64,000 bases of DNA, taken from the NCBI GenBank assembly GCA_964019055.1, contig OZ025214.1:7936858-8000857 (forward strand), in the 5' to 3' direction. The notes beneath the pieces were generated by a model that did not search any database, was not told the origin of the DNA, and saw only the letters and a list, made by a program, of their open reading frames with translations. The DNA comes from Anthopleura xanthogrammica. Lineage: Eukaryota; Cnidaria; Anthozoa; Actiniaria; Actiniidae. Shown here one piece after another: positions 33,979 through 46,155 of this stretch. The translations under genes were made by a program, and so were the position numbers. Within the stretch, counting starts at the first letter, position 1; each line of letters begins with the position of its first letter.

Positions 33979-35968
33979 AGCTTCTTCACACTCCACTTAT
34001 GTACACACCATCCTAATAATTACTAGTACACGCTTTGGTTGCTTAAAATTTGTACAACTTCGATGAGATTCGGAGACTTGCTTTCGTGGCTCAGAACTGA
34101 GTCTGAATCTGTCTTCCGAGGTTAGATGTTGCCCAGACCACAAAACCTGATATGTTAATATCTAACCGAATCAATAGCCCTGAAGTTTATTTTACGTCCT
34201 TGTGATATATGTACACTAAGTCCTGATATGGAAATGAGTGGACATTGTTTGGTCGAGTCACAATGAAAACAATAGTATGTTCAAAAGCCTGAATATATAA
34301 TAAATTCAGCCACTCGAATCTTGGATAACATCTTGACGCTCAATATATCTTTGCAGTTTTATTCAGGATTTTATCAAGTCCGTTTAGGTTGTCAGATTAC
34401 TCGCCAGCTATGACCAATCAGAGTGCCTTGGTTAACTCGTGTTAACACTTGATGAGAATCGTGAATATGTTTTACTGTCACTCGAATATAAGGAGTATTA
34501 ATCAAAACCTCGTCTAATAGTGCTTATCACGGTTGCATGGATTCTGAAAAATACAAGGAAAACGAATAAAAAAGGGCTTTCCAGAAGGGGTTTTAAAAGC
34601 CTTTCAACCTTTCGAACATAAACAAAAAATTGCTTATTTATTTTTTTAAGGATTTTTTTTTCAACAACCGTCATCAAATTTTAACGAGAGAATATTTTTT
34701 TATAAATCATTTGATATTTTTCCGTGATTATGAAATTTAATTTGACCAATCGCCTGTCGAGTGCAATACTTTTTTTTTTTTTTGCTAGGCTTAATGAATG
34801 TTATTCAGGGCGGTTGTACCGAAGTGAAATAGTTTTCATTGATGCTGAAGGAAAAGAAAGCCGCAGTAACGTCATTTGAATGTCGTCAAAGTCTATATTG
34901 TCTGAAAAGTGATTTGGTAGAGTTGCGAAATCCGTGCAATCTTTGATTATTTCGAAAATCAACAAGAATTGGAATACAATATTTGAAGGGTAAACAATGC
35001 ATTAAATGAAAGATTGTCAACACTGGCACGAACGGTCATGAGAAAACTGAAATACGACATACTTTTTAGTGCAATTAAAAAATATATATTCAGCTTCTTA
35101 TGAAAGCATAGAGAGAGAGAGGGAGACAGGGGGAGAGAGACAGTATAGTTATTAGCCGGCAAACTGCATTCTTCTTTGCAAAACAACAAAATCAAACAAA
35201 AAGCCATTAAACGCGTAAGGGGACTAGCTTGGCTCCATGTAGCACTTTGATTAGGCGAGAATATTAACCCAATATTTGAACATTTTCATAACCTTTGTAT
35301 TATCTTAGAAATTGAAAAGTGCCGCAACTAGGTTTATCCCCTCAGGTACGCAAATAAGTCATTTGGATTAAATTGTCTGGATTATGAAAGTAGCCGCTGG
35401 GCAATAGAACAGACCGCTCATTTTTTTTATTCCTCACTAAGCCTTGCTAAGCTAAATATTACTCAATTCTCTGGCCGATAGAAGGCTCTTGATCCTTTGA
35501 GAGCGAGTGAGACTTATCCATGTCGGCATGTAAAGTCCGATTACAGATACTTAGGCAGGTAAAGTCCGATTATGTCGAGATACTGAACGCTAACAGAGAT
35601 GATTGCGGTCAGCGGTGAGGTCATATCTCACTGAACTACCGGTGCCTGTAATGAAATGATTAAAGACAACCATAAACAGAAAATACATGAATATCACCAT
35701 AGCTCTAGATTTCCCCGATTAGGTTCGGAGCATTTCAAGTTTGACGAACAATTTTTTCCATTTTATTCCGCGCTCTAGGACAATTAAAAATTGAGCTGGA
35801 AAAACCTATTGCATGGAGGTAGTGACGTCACAGCATAGACTGCACACCGCTAGGATATTGTATGTACAAAAAAATTGATAAATAAATAAATAATTTTATC
35901 GTCTTTGTAATTCTAAATCACTCCTAAATCTAAGGCCCGGAGTACAAATGTTCTATGAACTCATTTAA
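33979..35968. other. Gene-free stretch upstream of G-alpha
   Basis: No supported gene. It should include the G-alpha promoter, but no TATA or initiator motif can be assigned with confidence. A short GA-rich run lies at 35106-35145, and AGTAAAGTCCGATTA-like 13-mers repeat at 35531 and 35562. Confidence 0.4.
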
Positions 35969-36390
35969 TTACACCCGATTTCAAAAGAGTGCGCACTTTT
36001 GGAATTTGTTTCCATCGCCGAACATTCACTCGACCGACCACAGGTAGCCCAAGCCAAGGGTTAGTGGACAAGTGAATGATTGGAATTTTATATGGTTTGA
36101 AAATATGCTTTACGGAGGACTTAAATTGCTATATTATTTTGGGGAAAAAAACTCTACGAATGTTGTTTGGTAGTTGACGAACATTTTCGTAATGGAATGT
36201 TGGTATTAAATCGTATTTTTTTTAGGGTTTTGAGCTGTTTAAAAATTAACCGTCGCTCTCTCCACAAAAACGTCTTCAAAATTTCACTCGTACACTAACC
36301 CTTGGCTTGGGCTACCTGTGGTCAGTCGAGTGAATGTTCGGCGATGAAAACAAATTCCGAAAGTTCGCACTCTTTTGAAATCGGGTGTAA
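35969..36390. mobile_element. 422-bp MITE with 100-bp TIRs
   Basis: TTACACCCGATTTCAAAAGA at left, complement ending at 36390. Arms of about 100 bp run through CCGAACATTCACTCGA, CACAGGTAGCCCAAG and CAAGGGTTAGTG. The interior is non-coding. The palindromic TTA/TAA at the ends fits a Harbinger-type TWA target. The outermost sequence differs from the 25549 MITE, but the CACAGGTAGCCCAAG block is shared. Confidence 0.75.
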
Positions 36391-36556
36391 GGAGCTGCTA
36401 AGTTCACACAATGCAATTTTTTCAGCAGCTTGTGTCGCAATCGCTTGGAAATGTAACGTTGCTGGTCAGTGCAAGACCAGAGGTTGTTCAAATTCCAAAA
36501 AGAAACTTACTGATGTGGTTGCAAAGAGACTCTTAGGTCACATTTTTGGCGTTTAG
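36391..36556 (+). pseudogene. Cys-rich tail fragment of a transposon-type protein
   Basis: The frame reads IAWKCNVAGQCKTRGCSNSK to a stop at 36556. WKCN...GQCKTRxCxCxK is a pattern seen at the C-terminus of some retroelement or transposase proteins in invertebrates. Here the second half of the Cys pattern is degraded. The reading frame upstream is MITE sequence, so this is only a fragment. Confidence 0.25.
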
Positions 36557-37816
36557 AGAATTGATGAGCAATTGGCTCTGAACAAAATACATAAAAGCCG
36601 TACTTCAACGCACGCGACTCGCGCGAGCCATCCGAATGTCAGTCGTGGGTCAGACTGATCCTGATAATCCCCCTTTTTAACCAACTACTTGCGAGCTTAG
36701 TACTCAACATCTGTGCTTTTGATCCTGCAAACATCTGCAAGCACAACGATAGTACAAGAATCATATTTTTTGTCTGGTCGTCGGGGTCATTTTTCTTATT
36801 CAAGTTTCAATATTTTGTTATTAAAACCGCACAAATTCCTTGTGAACTGAATACCAAAAAATGTAAAGAAATCGAGGGGTTAATGAGTAGGTTATCTCGT
36901 TAATCTAAAAAGTAGGTAAACGAGACATTTCTAATTAAAAACTAATCACATTTAGGTGTTGTCGGCTGAGCAGCTGTGGAACGGTCTTCATAAAATGCTG
37001 AACGGCCGGGTACGAGTCTGTAAACTTATTTTTTTTATCGGAAATACTCCGTGAAAATTGTTTCGTACTTAACTAAATCCACTGGATTAAAAAAATCAAG
37101 TGCTAGCTAATACTTTAGGCTTCTGCTGCGTTCATTAAATGCCTGGAAAAGTACTAGAGCAACCCAGCCCATATCCATAGTACCCTGAAAAATCCTATCA
37201 CTGCACCAGGTGAAAGTCCAAGACAAAAATGCTTTACTGTTTAGCCGGTTTTAAATTATCCTGCTGAAAAAGGGTGGAAAGTGGTCATCACCCCGAGACA
37301 GTAATATCAGTACTGATTCTACATTAAGTAAATAGTCATATGATTTGAGTGAAGCGTCTTTAAGGTATGAAGATTTATACTTCCAATATGTTAATGACTG
37401 TGACGTCAGGTAACGCATTTGAGTGTATTTTTTAATTTGTAACGAGTAATACTACATGCTGGTTGTCATGAGAAAACAATTTCAAAATAACCTTAACGTA
37501 AACCATGAGTAGGAAAATGATAAATTTTTGAATACTGTTTATAGGAAGCCGTTAAATTTTGTATATTTAATGAAGCCTTGCCTGACGTCACAGTCATTAA
37601 TATATTGGAAATACTCTTTACTTTCATCACATTGCCGTTTGGGGGGTCACTGGTCAAGAAAGTGTCTTAAAAATAAACCTTCTTCAATCGAATGTACACT
37701 ACACCTGATTTAATCTATAAAATATTGATTATCAGTTCATTCTGAGTTATTTTCCTACATTTAGAACATCAAGAAGTTTAGTGTTATAGAAAATGTATTG
37801 ACTCATGAAAATGTGC
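36557..37816. other. Gene-free stretch
   Basis: No recognisable gene or array. Confidence 0.4.
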
Positions 37817-38026
37817 TCAAAGTTTACGTAGACTTCTTCAAAATTCTTTCCTTTTGTTTCTGACCGTTTCTTATACACCTTCAGTGTCAAAGTTTACGTA
37901 GACTTCTTCAAAATTCTTTCTTTTTGTTTCTGACCGTTTCTTATACACCTTCAGTGTCAAAGTTTACGTAGACTTCTTCAAAATGCTTTCCTTTTGTTTC
38001 TGACTGTTTCTTATACACCTTAAGCC
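37817..38026. repeat. Three-copy 70-bp tandem repeat
   Basis: Units start CAAAGTTTACGTAGACTTCT and include CTTTTGTTTCTGACCGTTTC. Three nearly identical copies (few substitutions) indicate recent duplication. Confidence 0.85.
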
Positions 38027-38289
38027 ACGGTGTCATAAGATTCATTTGAATTTATTATGCTGAGACTGATCTTTTGTGCGGGTTTTACCCTGGCTACCCG
38101 AGGACCCCCCCCCCCCCCGAAAAAAAACCCGCAATGTATTATGGGCAATGTGAAAGTAGAGAATACGCAGACGCATTACTCAACTCAAGAAATATTTTAC
38201 CATTCAACTATTTGCTTCCTGTAGAATCAGTACTGAAAGTATTGTATCAGAATGCAGGCTACGTTAGATAAATTTAATCAGATAACTTT

Positions 38290-38545
38290 CTGAGAAAGCT
38301 AATTTTATACAGAATTTAACGCCGATTCAAAATAAAGAAAGAAAAGTTGTTTGTCCTGAGCTCATTTACGGGATATTGAATTCAGTACCATCTTGACAAG
38401 TCTTCGAAAGAAACTAAGCTTCCCACAAAATAATTCATAATTTACTCGAAAGCTAAAATAGCTATTGAAGTACTCCGAGAACATTCAATTTGAACATTGT
38501 TTTCGAGAATAAAAGTTTGAAGGTTATTAAGCGGTTTTTGAGCTT
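38290..38545. mobile_element. Partial copy of the 48691 TTAA element
   Basis: Blocks such as AGAATTTAACGCCGATTC, TCTTCGAAAGAAA and GAAGGTTATTAAGCGGTTTT align with 48750-49265. The copy runs directly into the CATTT microsatellite, so its right end is lost. Confidence 0.6.
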
Positions 38546-38829
38546 TATTTCATTTCATTTCATTTCATTTCATTTCATTTCATTTCATTTCATTTCATTT
38601 CATTTCATTTCATTTCATTTCATTTCATTTCATTTCATTTCATTTCATTTCATTTCATTTCATTTCATTTCATTTCATTTCATTTCATTTCATTTCATTT
38701 CATTTCATTTCATTTCATTTCATTTCATTTCATTTCATTTCATTTCATTTCATTTCATTTCATTTCATTTCATTTCATTTCATTTCATTTCATTTCATTT
38801 CATTTCATTTCATTTCATTTCATTTCATT
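38546..38829. repeat. (CATTT)n microsatellite, about 57 units
   Basis: Perfect pentanucleotide array of about 284 bp. The Phe/His/Ile/Ser frame across it is an artefact. Confidence 0.95.
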
Positions 38830-39210
38830 ACGTACACAAAACGAACGTTTCAAAGGAGGAAGCCACCTTATTAAATTAATTTTTATCGCAAAAATCGACA
38901 ATGAAACCACAAAGCCGAACTGGCGAAATAAGCTCTGTAACAGGCATAAAGGAGTAGAGTAGTTTCATTTAAGTCTTAATCAGTTTTCTGGTCACAAAAT
39001 GATTGCGACTCATAATATGCTGTGTTTACATGATGTGTCGTCAACTTGTCATCTGCCAAAGGCAGAAAAATACCGTCTCACAGAGCCGAAAGAATGTTTC
39101 TACTCAGCGCTCACGCCGCGTCAGGAGCCAGGTTCCGGTAAAGCTCAACACCACAGGTAGCCCAAGCATAACTAAAACGAAAAGAAAAAATTAATAACTA
39201 AGTGAAAATG

Positions 39211-40142
39211 CAATCTCGTACCCAGAGCCCGCGTTTCTCCTGGCCAGCGCCGAAAAACGAGAGACTCTGGGGAAACGGAATTTTTTATCTGATTTTGGAT
39301 AACCGGTTCTCTTAATGCGCATGCGTTTAAGCATAATTTAAAGATGGCGTCCAAAGTTCTTGCTCGAGATTTTGACGCAGCGATAGCGTTTTCAATGAAG
39401 AAAAGAAGTATAAAATTCTCTTTAAAAAATGAACAGCGAGAGTGCATTACATCAGTTCTAAAGGGAAATGACCCGATTGCAGTACTGCCGACTGGATATG
39501 GCAAATCCTTAATTTTCCAGCTTCTGCCTCACGCTTTTGATCGCTTGGATAATTGTGCTGAAAATAGTGTAATTTTGGTTATATCGCCATTAAATGCTTT
39601 AATGGAAGAACAGATTAAAAAACTAAATGCTGATGGTATACCAGCTTGTATGCTTAAAGGAAATACCGTTACCAGTGACAGAGAAGATCCTTTGTCAAGG
39701 ATTAGAGACCCAAGACCATTTAAGGTTATTTACTTTCACCCAGAAGTTTGTGTGAATAACAAACAGTTTAAAACAATGATGAAATGATGAAATTCGAACG
39801 TGAACGCAAACAACTTCGGATTTAAGAGCTGAATTTATTGTATTTAACTCCTATGCAAGACTAAAATAAATTAATCAATCCTTAAGCTATAATATAAATT
39901 ATACTTTATTTAAAAAAAGCTAATTGAGAGCAGAAGTCCCTAGATATTCCGTAAAATTTTTATTATTATGTCAGGGAAAGTCCTTTTCCGGTTATCCAAT
40001 GAAAGTACTTCAGTCCGCTCATTTCCGGTTTCTCTATTGTTTATTAGAGAACCAATCAAAAACCTCAAAAAATTCCGTTTCCCCAGAGTCTCTCGTTTTT
40101 CGGCGCTGGCAAGGAGAAACGCCGGCTCTGGGTACGAGATTG
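39211..40142. mobile_element. 932-bp TIR element with 10-bp target duplication
   Basis: CAATCTCGTACCCAGAGCC at 39211 and its complement ending at 40142, with TIRs of about 80 bp (shared GCGCCGAAAAACGAGAGAC). Both sides carry AGTGAAAATG (39201-39210, 40143-40152). A 9-10-bp duplication points to MULE-type integration. The inside encodes a helicase fragment. No transposase is present, so it is non-autonomous. Confidence 0.8.
39344..39787 (+). pseudogene. RecQ-like DEAD/DEAH helicase, N-terminal fragment
   Basis: The 147-codon frame starts MASKVLARDFDAAIAFSMKK. It has a Q-motif-like region (FSLKNEQRECITSVLKGND), motif I (AVLPTGYGKSLIFQLLP), motif Ia (VILVISPLNALMEEQI) and the region up to KVIYFHPEV. 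It ends before the DEAH (motif II) and all C-terminal helicase motifs, so it cannot hydrolyse ATP productively. RecQ-like fragments are common inside cnidarian transposons. Here it occupies nearly half of a 932-bp TIR element and is probably a relic of a longer, helicase-bearing relative or a captured host gene. Confidence 0.7.
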
Positions 40143-40198
40143 AGTGAAAATGATGAAGCCGCGTCCACAAGAGCAACTGCCTGTGTAGATATTCAGTT

Positions 40199-40483
40199 TT
40201 CCTTGACAAGTTCCCCTTGACAAGGTCTTATTGACAAGTTTTCCTTCACAAGGTCTTCTTGACACGTTTTCCTTAACAAGGTCTTCTTGACAAGTTTTCC
40301 TTGACAAGGTCTTCTTGACAAGTTTTCCTTGACAAGTTTTCCTTGACAAGGTCTTCTTGACATGTTTTCCTTGACAAGGTCTTCTTGACAAGTTTTCCTT
40401 GACAAGGTCTTCTTGACAAGGTCTCCTTGACAAGTTTTCCTTGACAAGGTCTTCTTGGCAAGGTCTTCTTGACAAGTTTTACT
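40199..40483. repeat. 27-28-bp minisatellite
   Basis: Alternating CTTGACAAGTTTTCC and CTTGACAAGGTCTT half-units over about 285 bp. Lys/Arg-rich minus-strand frames across it are artefacts. Confidence 0.9.
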
Positions 40484-40648
40484 TCCTCATGCTTTGCTCG
40501 TGCAGATGAAGAAATAGACTGCAAGTCCCTGTTTTTTCCTTGCTCATTTGGCCGAGCGAGGATTAGTAACTAGTCTAATACCCCTTGCAGGAAAGGGGGA
40601 GGGAGGGGTGTGGGTAGTGAGCAAAGAAAGGCAACCAAAACTTGACTT

Positions 40649-41443
40649 GGAGTGGAGTGGAGTGGAGTGGAGTGGAGTGGAGTGGAGTGGAGTGGAGTGG
40701 AGTGGAGTGGAGTGGAGTGGAGTGGAGTGGAGTGGAGTGGAGTGGAGTGGAGTGGAGTGGAGTGGAGTGGAGTGGAGTGGAGTGGAGTGGAGTGGAGTGG
40801 AGTGGAGTGGAGTGGAGTGGAGTGGAGTGGAGTGGAGTGGAGTGGAGTGGAGTGGAGTGGAGTGGAGTGGAGTGGAGTGGAGTGGAGTGGAGTGGAGTGG
40901 AGTGGAGTGGAGTGGAGTGGAGTGGAGTGGAGTGGAGTGGAGTGGAGTGGAGTGGAGTGGAGTGGAGTGGAGTGGAGTGGAGTGGAGTGGAGTGGAGTGG
41001 AGTGGAGTGGAGTGGAGTGGAGTGGAGTGGAGTGGAGTGGAGTGGAGTGGAGTGGAGTGGAGTGGAGTGGAGTGGAGTGGAGTGGAGTGGAGTGGAGTGG
41101 AGTGGAGTGGAGTGGAGTGGAGTGGAGTGGAGTGGAGTGGAGTGGAGTGGAGTGGAGTGGAGTGGAGTGGAGTGGAGTGGAGTGGAGTGGAGTGGAGTGG
41201 AGTGGAGTGGAGTGGAGTGGAGTGGAGTGGAGTGGAGTGGAGTGGAGTGGAGTGGAGTGGAGTGGAGTGGAGTGGAGTGGAGTGGAGTGGAGTGGAGTGG
41301 AGTGGAGTGGAGTGGAGTGGAGTGGAGTGGAGTGGAGTGGAGTGGAGTGGAGTGGAGTGGAGTGGAGTGGAGTGGAGTGGAGTGGAGTGGAGTGGAGTGG
41401 AGTGGAGTGGAGTGGAGTGGAGTGGAGTGGAGTGGAGTGGAGT
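40649..41443. repeat. (AGTGG)n satellite-like tract, about 159 units
   Basis: 795 bp of virtually perfect pentanucleotide repeat, open in all three plus-strand frames (the repeat encodes the same five residues in each). No gene is implied. Confidence 0.95.
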
Positions 41444-42249
41444 CTTTTATTAAGTTATGTTATATTAAACAGCCTAGACCCCTTTCCACCCCAAGCTCCT
41501 GGGACACACCTGTTCCAGACAACCCCAACCTTAGAATCTACAACAACCTTTTCTGGGATGATCTGCTACAACAACACACACAAACACAACACTACCACAC
41601 ATAACAATCTTACCCCACAAGAAAGGACTGACCTCAACACACTAAGAGTCCTCCCAAATACCATCATCAAACCAGCTGACAAAGGCAGTGCTATTGTCTT
41701 ATGGCTCAAAGACTATTACATCAGTAAAAATCGAAATGTGTTGATACATTACCCTTATAATGCTCCCAAAATTGGCTGTGCGAAATGACTGATGTCCACC
41801 TTATGCTCTCCCTCCCCTCCCCTTGCAATGTTGTCTAAATGGCCAAAGTTTGGTACCGTGAGCTAGCCACATTCCCAAGTAACAACATTGAATGGGAGAG
41901 GTGGGCTTCTATCTATATACGATTTTTAAAGTGCTTTTTCTTACACTGTATGCTTACTTTTTCCAATATTATGGGGCAGTGTATCAACACTTTTGATTTT
42001 TACTGTACTAACCTACTATGTAACCACAACTACTACCACCCCATCCCTAAGGACCCCTTTCCCTCCCTCAGCTATAAAATCACCACCTACGTACACACAC
42101 ACTCCTATCCCACCACATCATAGAACCCAAAACACACAAATTTCTCCTACCCCTACCACTACCATACCCCCGTCTTCTACATGCTTCCTAAAATACATAA
42201 ACCCAACACACCAGGAAGACCAATCATCTCAGGCTGTAACTCCCCCACA

Positions 42250-42352
42250 GAAAATAATAATAATAATGATAATAATAATTATAATAATAATAATAATAAC
42301 AACAATAATAACAATAATAATAATAATAATAACAATAATAATAATAATAAAA
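42250..42352. repeat. (AAT/AAC)n microsatellite
   Basis: About 100 bp of imperfect AAT repeats inside the Penelope-like remnant. The Asn-rich frame is an artefact. Confidence 0.9.
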
Positions 42353-43621
42353 TCAGGTTTATCTCCCTATCTTTGTCAATCACTATCTCAAACAACTGGT
42401 ACCCTCAATACCCTCATAAATCCATGACAAGCTTTAGCGGGGTTTAAAAATCGAGCACCCTGCTGATGTTGGGGGTTTGAATCCCCGAACATCAGCAGGA
42501 GATTTATGTAAACTTGAAGACTCTTCTTACAAAATGTGAGAAAAGTGTCACCAACAGAACTTAAGGCTTATCCATCATCAAAAGTAATTTAATAATGCAG
42601 TGTTCCTCAAAATATAAGACAGTCTTACTCAACCTTGGCTAATAACAAGAACAACACTTTATTTCAAACTAAGAGTTAATCCTCATGGCAAGCAAACAAA
42701 ATGGAAAAAATTAAACTAAATAAAAAAAATTTCTGATTAAAACAAGAATAAAATAGTTCGGCATAAGCTATTTTTGCATTTCACACGCTGTTATCAATAT
42801 TTTAATTCAATGATTTTAAAAATCACCATTAAATAAATCATATAAAAACAAGCCGACTCCTACAAGCTGAGAAAAACTTTGGAAATCTTTGCAGCAATAG
42901 GTCTTGCAGTTGAATTTGATCTCAAAGCCAAGTTTACAACCTAAGTATCATGATGACAAACTCTTTGGACCCCAACTGTAAAGTTTTTTTGAGGCCTAAT
43001 GAAGACACCAACCACTTCCTACAAACCCTTTTCCACCTTCCCACCCCCCTCCCCCCAGCCACTCTCCTAGTTTTCATTGATATCTGCTCTCACTACACTT
43101 ACATCCCCAATGATGAAAGCATTCAAACTGCACTACAAGCTCTTTCCTCCACTCCCCAAACAGGCAGACACCCTCTTTTTGTATTCAAACAAACTACGAT
43201 AACAAAAATAACTATTCAAAATAACTGGCCTCATTATATGGTAATTAAACGTAGATGGTGACCAGCTCGAATGCTCCTGTTCACCACACACACTACTATA
43301 TAGTACCGCCTCCATTACCGCTTTCATCGTCCCACACCACGGACCTCCCTAACATCTCCCACACTCTTAAATCACATTTGAACATTATAACAAAAGATCC
43401 CAACTTATCCTCGCACTTTCCCTCACCCCCCATCACTGCTTTTCAAAGACACCCCAACCTCAAGGACATACTAGTCCATACCAACTTCAAATCTTAGTAT
43501 TGGTTCTCTAACCCCCCACTACCAACCTTAATCCCCTAAACAACTAGTCCACACCAACTACAAATCCTATCAACACCCACACGAATCCCTATCCACCACA
43601 ACCCCCATCTGAGCCTCCTAA

Positions 43622-43796
43622 TAGCCCACTTTCAATATTCTGGTTGAGTGATCATGCACAAAGCAATTCAAGACGAGGCTCCAGGAAAACAAAAGAATAT
43701 ATTAGGATTACTCCATTGTTTCCCCAAAGCCTCTCCTTGAAAATTGCTTTGTGCGTGATCAATCAACCAGAATATCGAAAGTGGGCTATTGCTCCA
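43622..43796. mobile_element. MITE
   Basis: ATAGCCCACTTTCAATATTC and complement (AATATCGAAAGTGGGCTAT), with TIRs of about 50 bp continuing to TGCACAAAGCAATT. It lies inside the Penelope remnant. A solo end is at 26968. Confidence 0.75.
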
Positions 43797-44159
43797 GCCA
43801 CTTTTGGCTTCCTACTGCAAGTCCTCATACAGCAACAACAATCAACACAAGAAACAGCTCCCCCCATTTCCATTCTACGCCTCCGAGACCACCCAAGAAT
43901 CCAGCAAGAATACAGTCTTCACTACAACAGACAACAATTAAGATATGAATCTACATCCCAAACAGCCTACTACAAGAACCTTTAACCAACCACACAGCCT
44001 CCATTTTTTCCGCTTCTACCCCACACCTCCAAGACTACTCAAGAACCAAGCAAGAAACAGCCTTCACTACTACAGACAAGACACAAAACCACAGATCCCA
44101 AACTGCCAACTACAAGAACCCTCAACCAACCACACAGCCTTTATAAAATAAATGAGATA

Positions 44160-45586
44160 CCATATACCTCTCTACTCCGAACATTCATATATGTGTGTAT
44201 ATACCATTCACCTTCAAGCCGTCTGCTCAACTACTATTTTTTCAACATATTTTAAAAGTTTCCTGTTGTACATTACATATAGTCTAGTCTCTGCATAGTT
44301 TCCCATTAACATTACAACCTCCTCAATGTACATATATAGCAACCCTACTCTAGTTTTTATTATCCATTTATAATATATGTATATATTTATATTTTTCTCC
44401 ATTATTACTGTTCACTATTTTCTTATATCTCCATATCTTGCATCATTGTTCCATTATCAATCTCCTACAAGTATCACCAGTTTATCTAATTCATAGGTGG
44501 CGGAAGGACATAAAATCTGGGGGGGGGGGGGGCTGTTATTGCCAATATTGAAAAAAAAAAAAGAAAAGAAAAACTAAAAAAAATTTGTGGAAGCAAAACC
44601 AAAAAACCCTGTCAAAATCACTGAAGAAGAAAAAAAGGAAGTTGCGCTTGGGGGGATTCAGAATCACCCTGAAAACATCTCAAGTGGGGGTGCTCTAGCA
44701 CCTCCAGCCCACCCTAGTGTGCCGCCTATGTAATTACAGGGCCTAGTCTTGGAATATATTGAATATTGAATTCCTTATCTAGCCCTCCACATTAAATGAC
44801 ATTCTAGTTATATAGCCCTGCACGGCCTTTCTTTAGCTCCATGTTATCTTACATATATTTCATACATTTTTTTATCTATCACATTTATCATATTCTATGC
44901 TCTTATCTAGTTCCTTTATCACACTAGTTCCAGTTCCCATGATTTTACTACTATTTCCATACATTATGTGCATTTATTTACATACATTTTATCTTAATTA
45001 CACCACCTCTACTACACCTTATATTATATTTACAATAATTTCTACTTTAGTTCAAGCCTGCTCACACACATAAGAAACTTACTCAGTGCATACACTATAT
45101 CTACACAATACTACCAGCTGAATCGTACATCAACAATTATAAGCAACGAGATATATATATCCATCTGCCTTCAAGTTCCAAGTCATAAACCATCAGAATA
45201 CAGACCCCAACACTCCAAGAACAGTATTTTCTCTTCTTCAATCACAGCTCAACCACTGCTCCCAATAACTGCCTTCGCATCAAGACACGCACGTTTGTCC
45301 CTCGCTCACCAAACCAAACAACCTTCACCACAAAACTTCGCTTTTCGCATACCACCCTTTATATTATAGTTTAGTTATATGTTATAGTCTAGCTTCTTAA
45401 TAAAGTTTTTTACCTTATAACCGCATCTCCTTTATGCCGTTCATCATTCACTCCTTGCGTTAGCGACATTATGTAGTTACAATATGTACGTCTCCTTTTA
45501 CATTACTACACATCACCGCTGACCGCCCGCCCCCGCTAATCACACCACAGGCAGCCCAAGCAAACTCTCTGTACATGTTTTATTCA
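44160..45586. other. Gene-free CT-rich stretch
   Basis: No gene. It contains a 12-G run with A-rich tail (44520-44585) and long pyrimidine-rich sequence. Confidence 0.4.
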
Positions 45587-46155
45587 CCACTTTCACATTC
45601 AATAGACCTCATCGGCTTGGGTGTAATGTTGTCCCATTTCAGACCACGTGTCATTCTCTTGAGAATAAGATTCTTTGTTTGAGTTGTATCCATATTCATG
45701 TATCTTCTCATGCGCAACCGTTAAACAATAAAATGATACTCTGGGGAATGACACGTGGTCTGAAATGGGACAACATTACACCCAAGCCGATGAGGTTTAT
45801 TCAAATTCAATTCAAAACTCTTCTTGCAGATGTTTAGTATATTTGCTATTATCATTGAAAAATCCAGTATCAGTTTAATCAGAGTTAATTCCACACGCAT
45901 GGGAGAATGAAACGTTTGGTGTTACAGACAATGTATGGACTTACTAAGAAATCACATGACTTTTACTCATAAAGCGGTTCAAATTTCTTTCTTTCTGGTT
46001 TTTGTGAATTCTGATAGAATCTATCATAGATGCATAAGTGTTTTTATATGTTTTTTCCTTCAATTCTTATTAATCTTCATGGTAATATTAACGATTTTTT
46101 CTCGTATTTGCTCCCAAAAACACAAAGCATTATGGGAATGTGAAAGTGGTGAATA
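45587..46155. mobile_element. MITE (27423 family) with nested foldback
   Basis: ATTCACCACTTTCACATTC (45587) and ATGGGAATGTGAAAGTGGTG (to 46155) are the ends. The interior matches 27423-27837 inverted. At 45603-45790 a foldback with ends CCTCATCGGCTTGGGTGTAA and complement is inserted. Its arms include TTTCAGACCACGTGTCATTC, shared with 51311-51459. Confidence 0.75.

Larger units (their letters stand above)
41590..44150 (+). mobile_element. Decayed Penelope-like retroelement
   Basis: Scattered plus-strand frames carry Penelope reverse-transcriptase blocks in the expected order: NLTPQERTDL and IIKPADKGSAIVLW (about 41600-41720), FYMLPKIHKPNTPGRPIISG (about 42170), NHFLQTL and ATLLVFIDICSHYTYIPNDE (about 43000-43120), and FQRHPNLKDILVHTN (about 43440-43490). 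Frameshifts, an AAT microsatellite (42250-42352) and about 500 bp of unrelated sequence (42430-42940) break it. The catalytic block reads FIDICSHYTYIPND (normally LDVSSLYTNIP). No GIY-YIG endonuclease is recognised. The strand is C-rich and the 3' part (43500-44150) is a degenerate CA/CT-rich tail. Confidence 0.75.

Noticed and set aside
38490..38879. 129-codon Phe/His/Ile/Ser frame
   Set aside because: It is the translation of a pure CATTT microsatellite.
40065..40524. Lys/Arg/Cys-rich minus-strand frames
   Set aside because: They read through the 28-bp minisatellite.
40548..41788. Three overlapping frames of 301-378 codons with a repeated Val-Glu-Trp-Ser-Gly
   Set aside because: The pentanucleotide array is open in every forward frame; the non-repeat ends match nothing except a short Penelope piece.
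42181..42447. Asn-repeat protein
   Set aside because: An AAT microsatellite within the Penelope-like remnant.
42470..42505. Possible tRNA-like hairpin
   Set aside because: Only one short stem with a GTTTGAATCC-like loop; no complete cloverleaf could be drawn.
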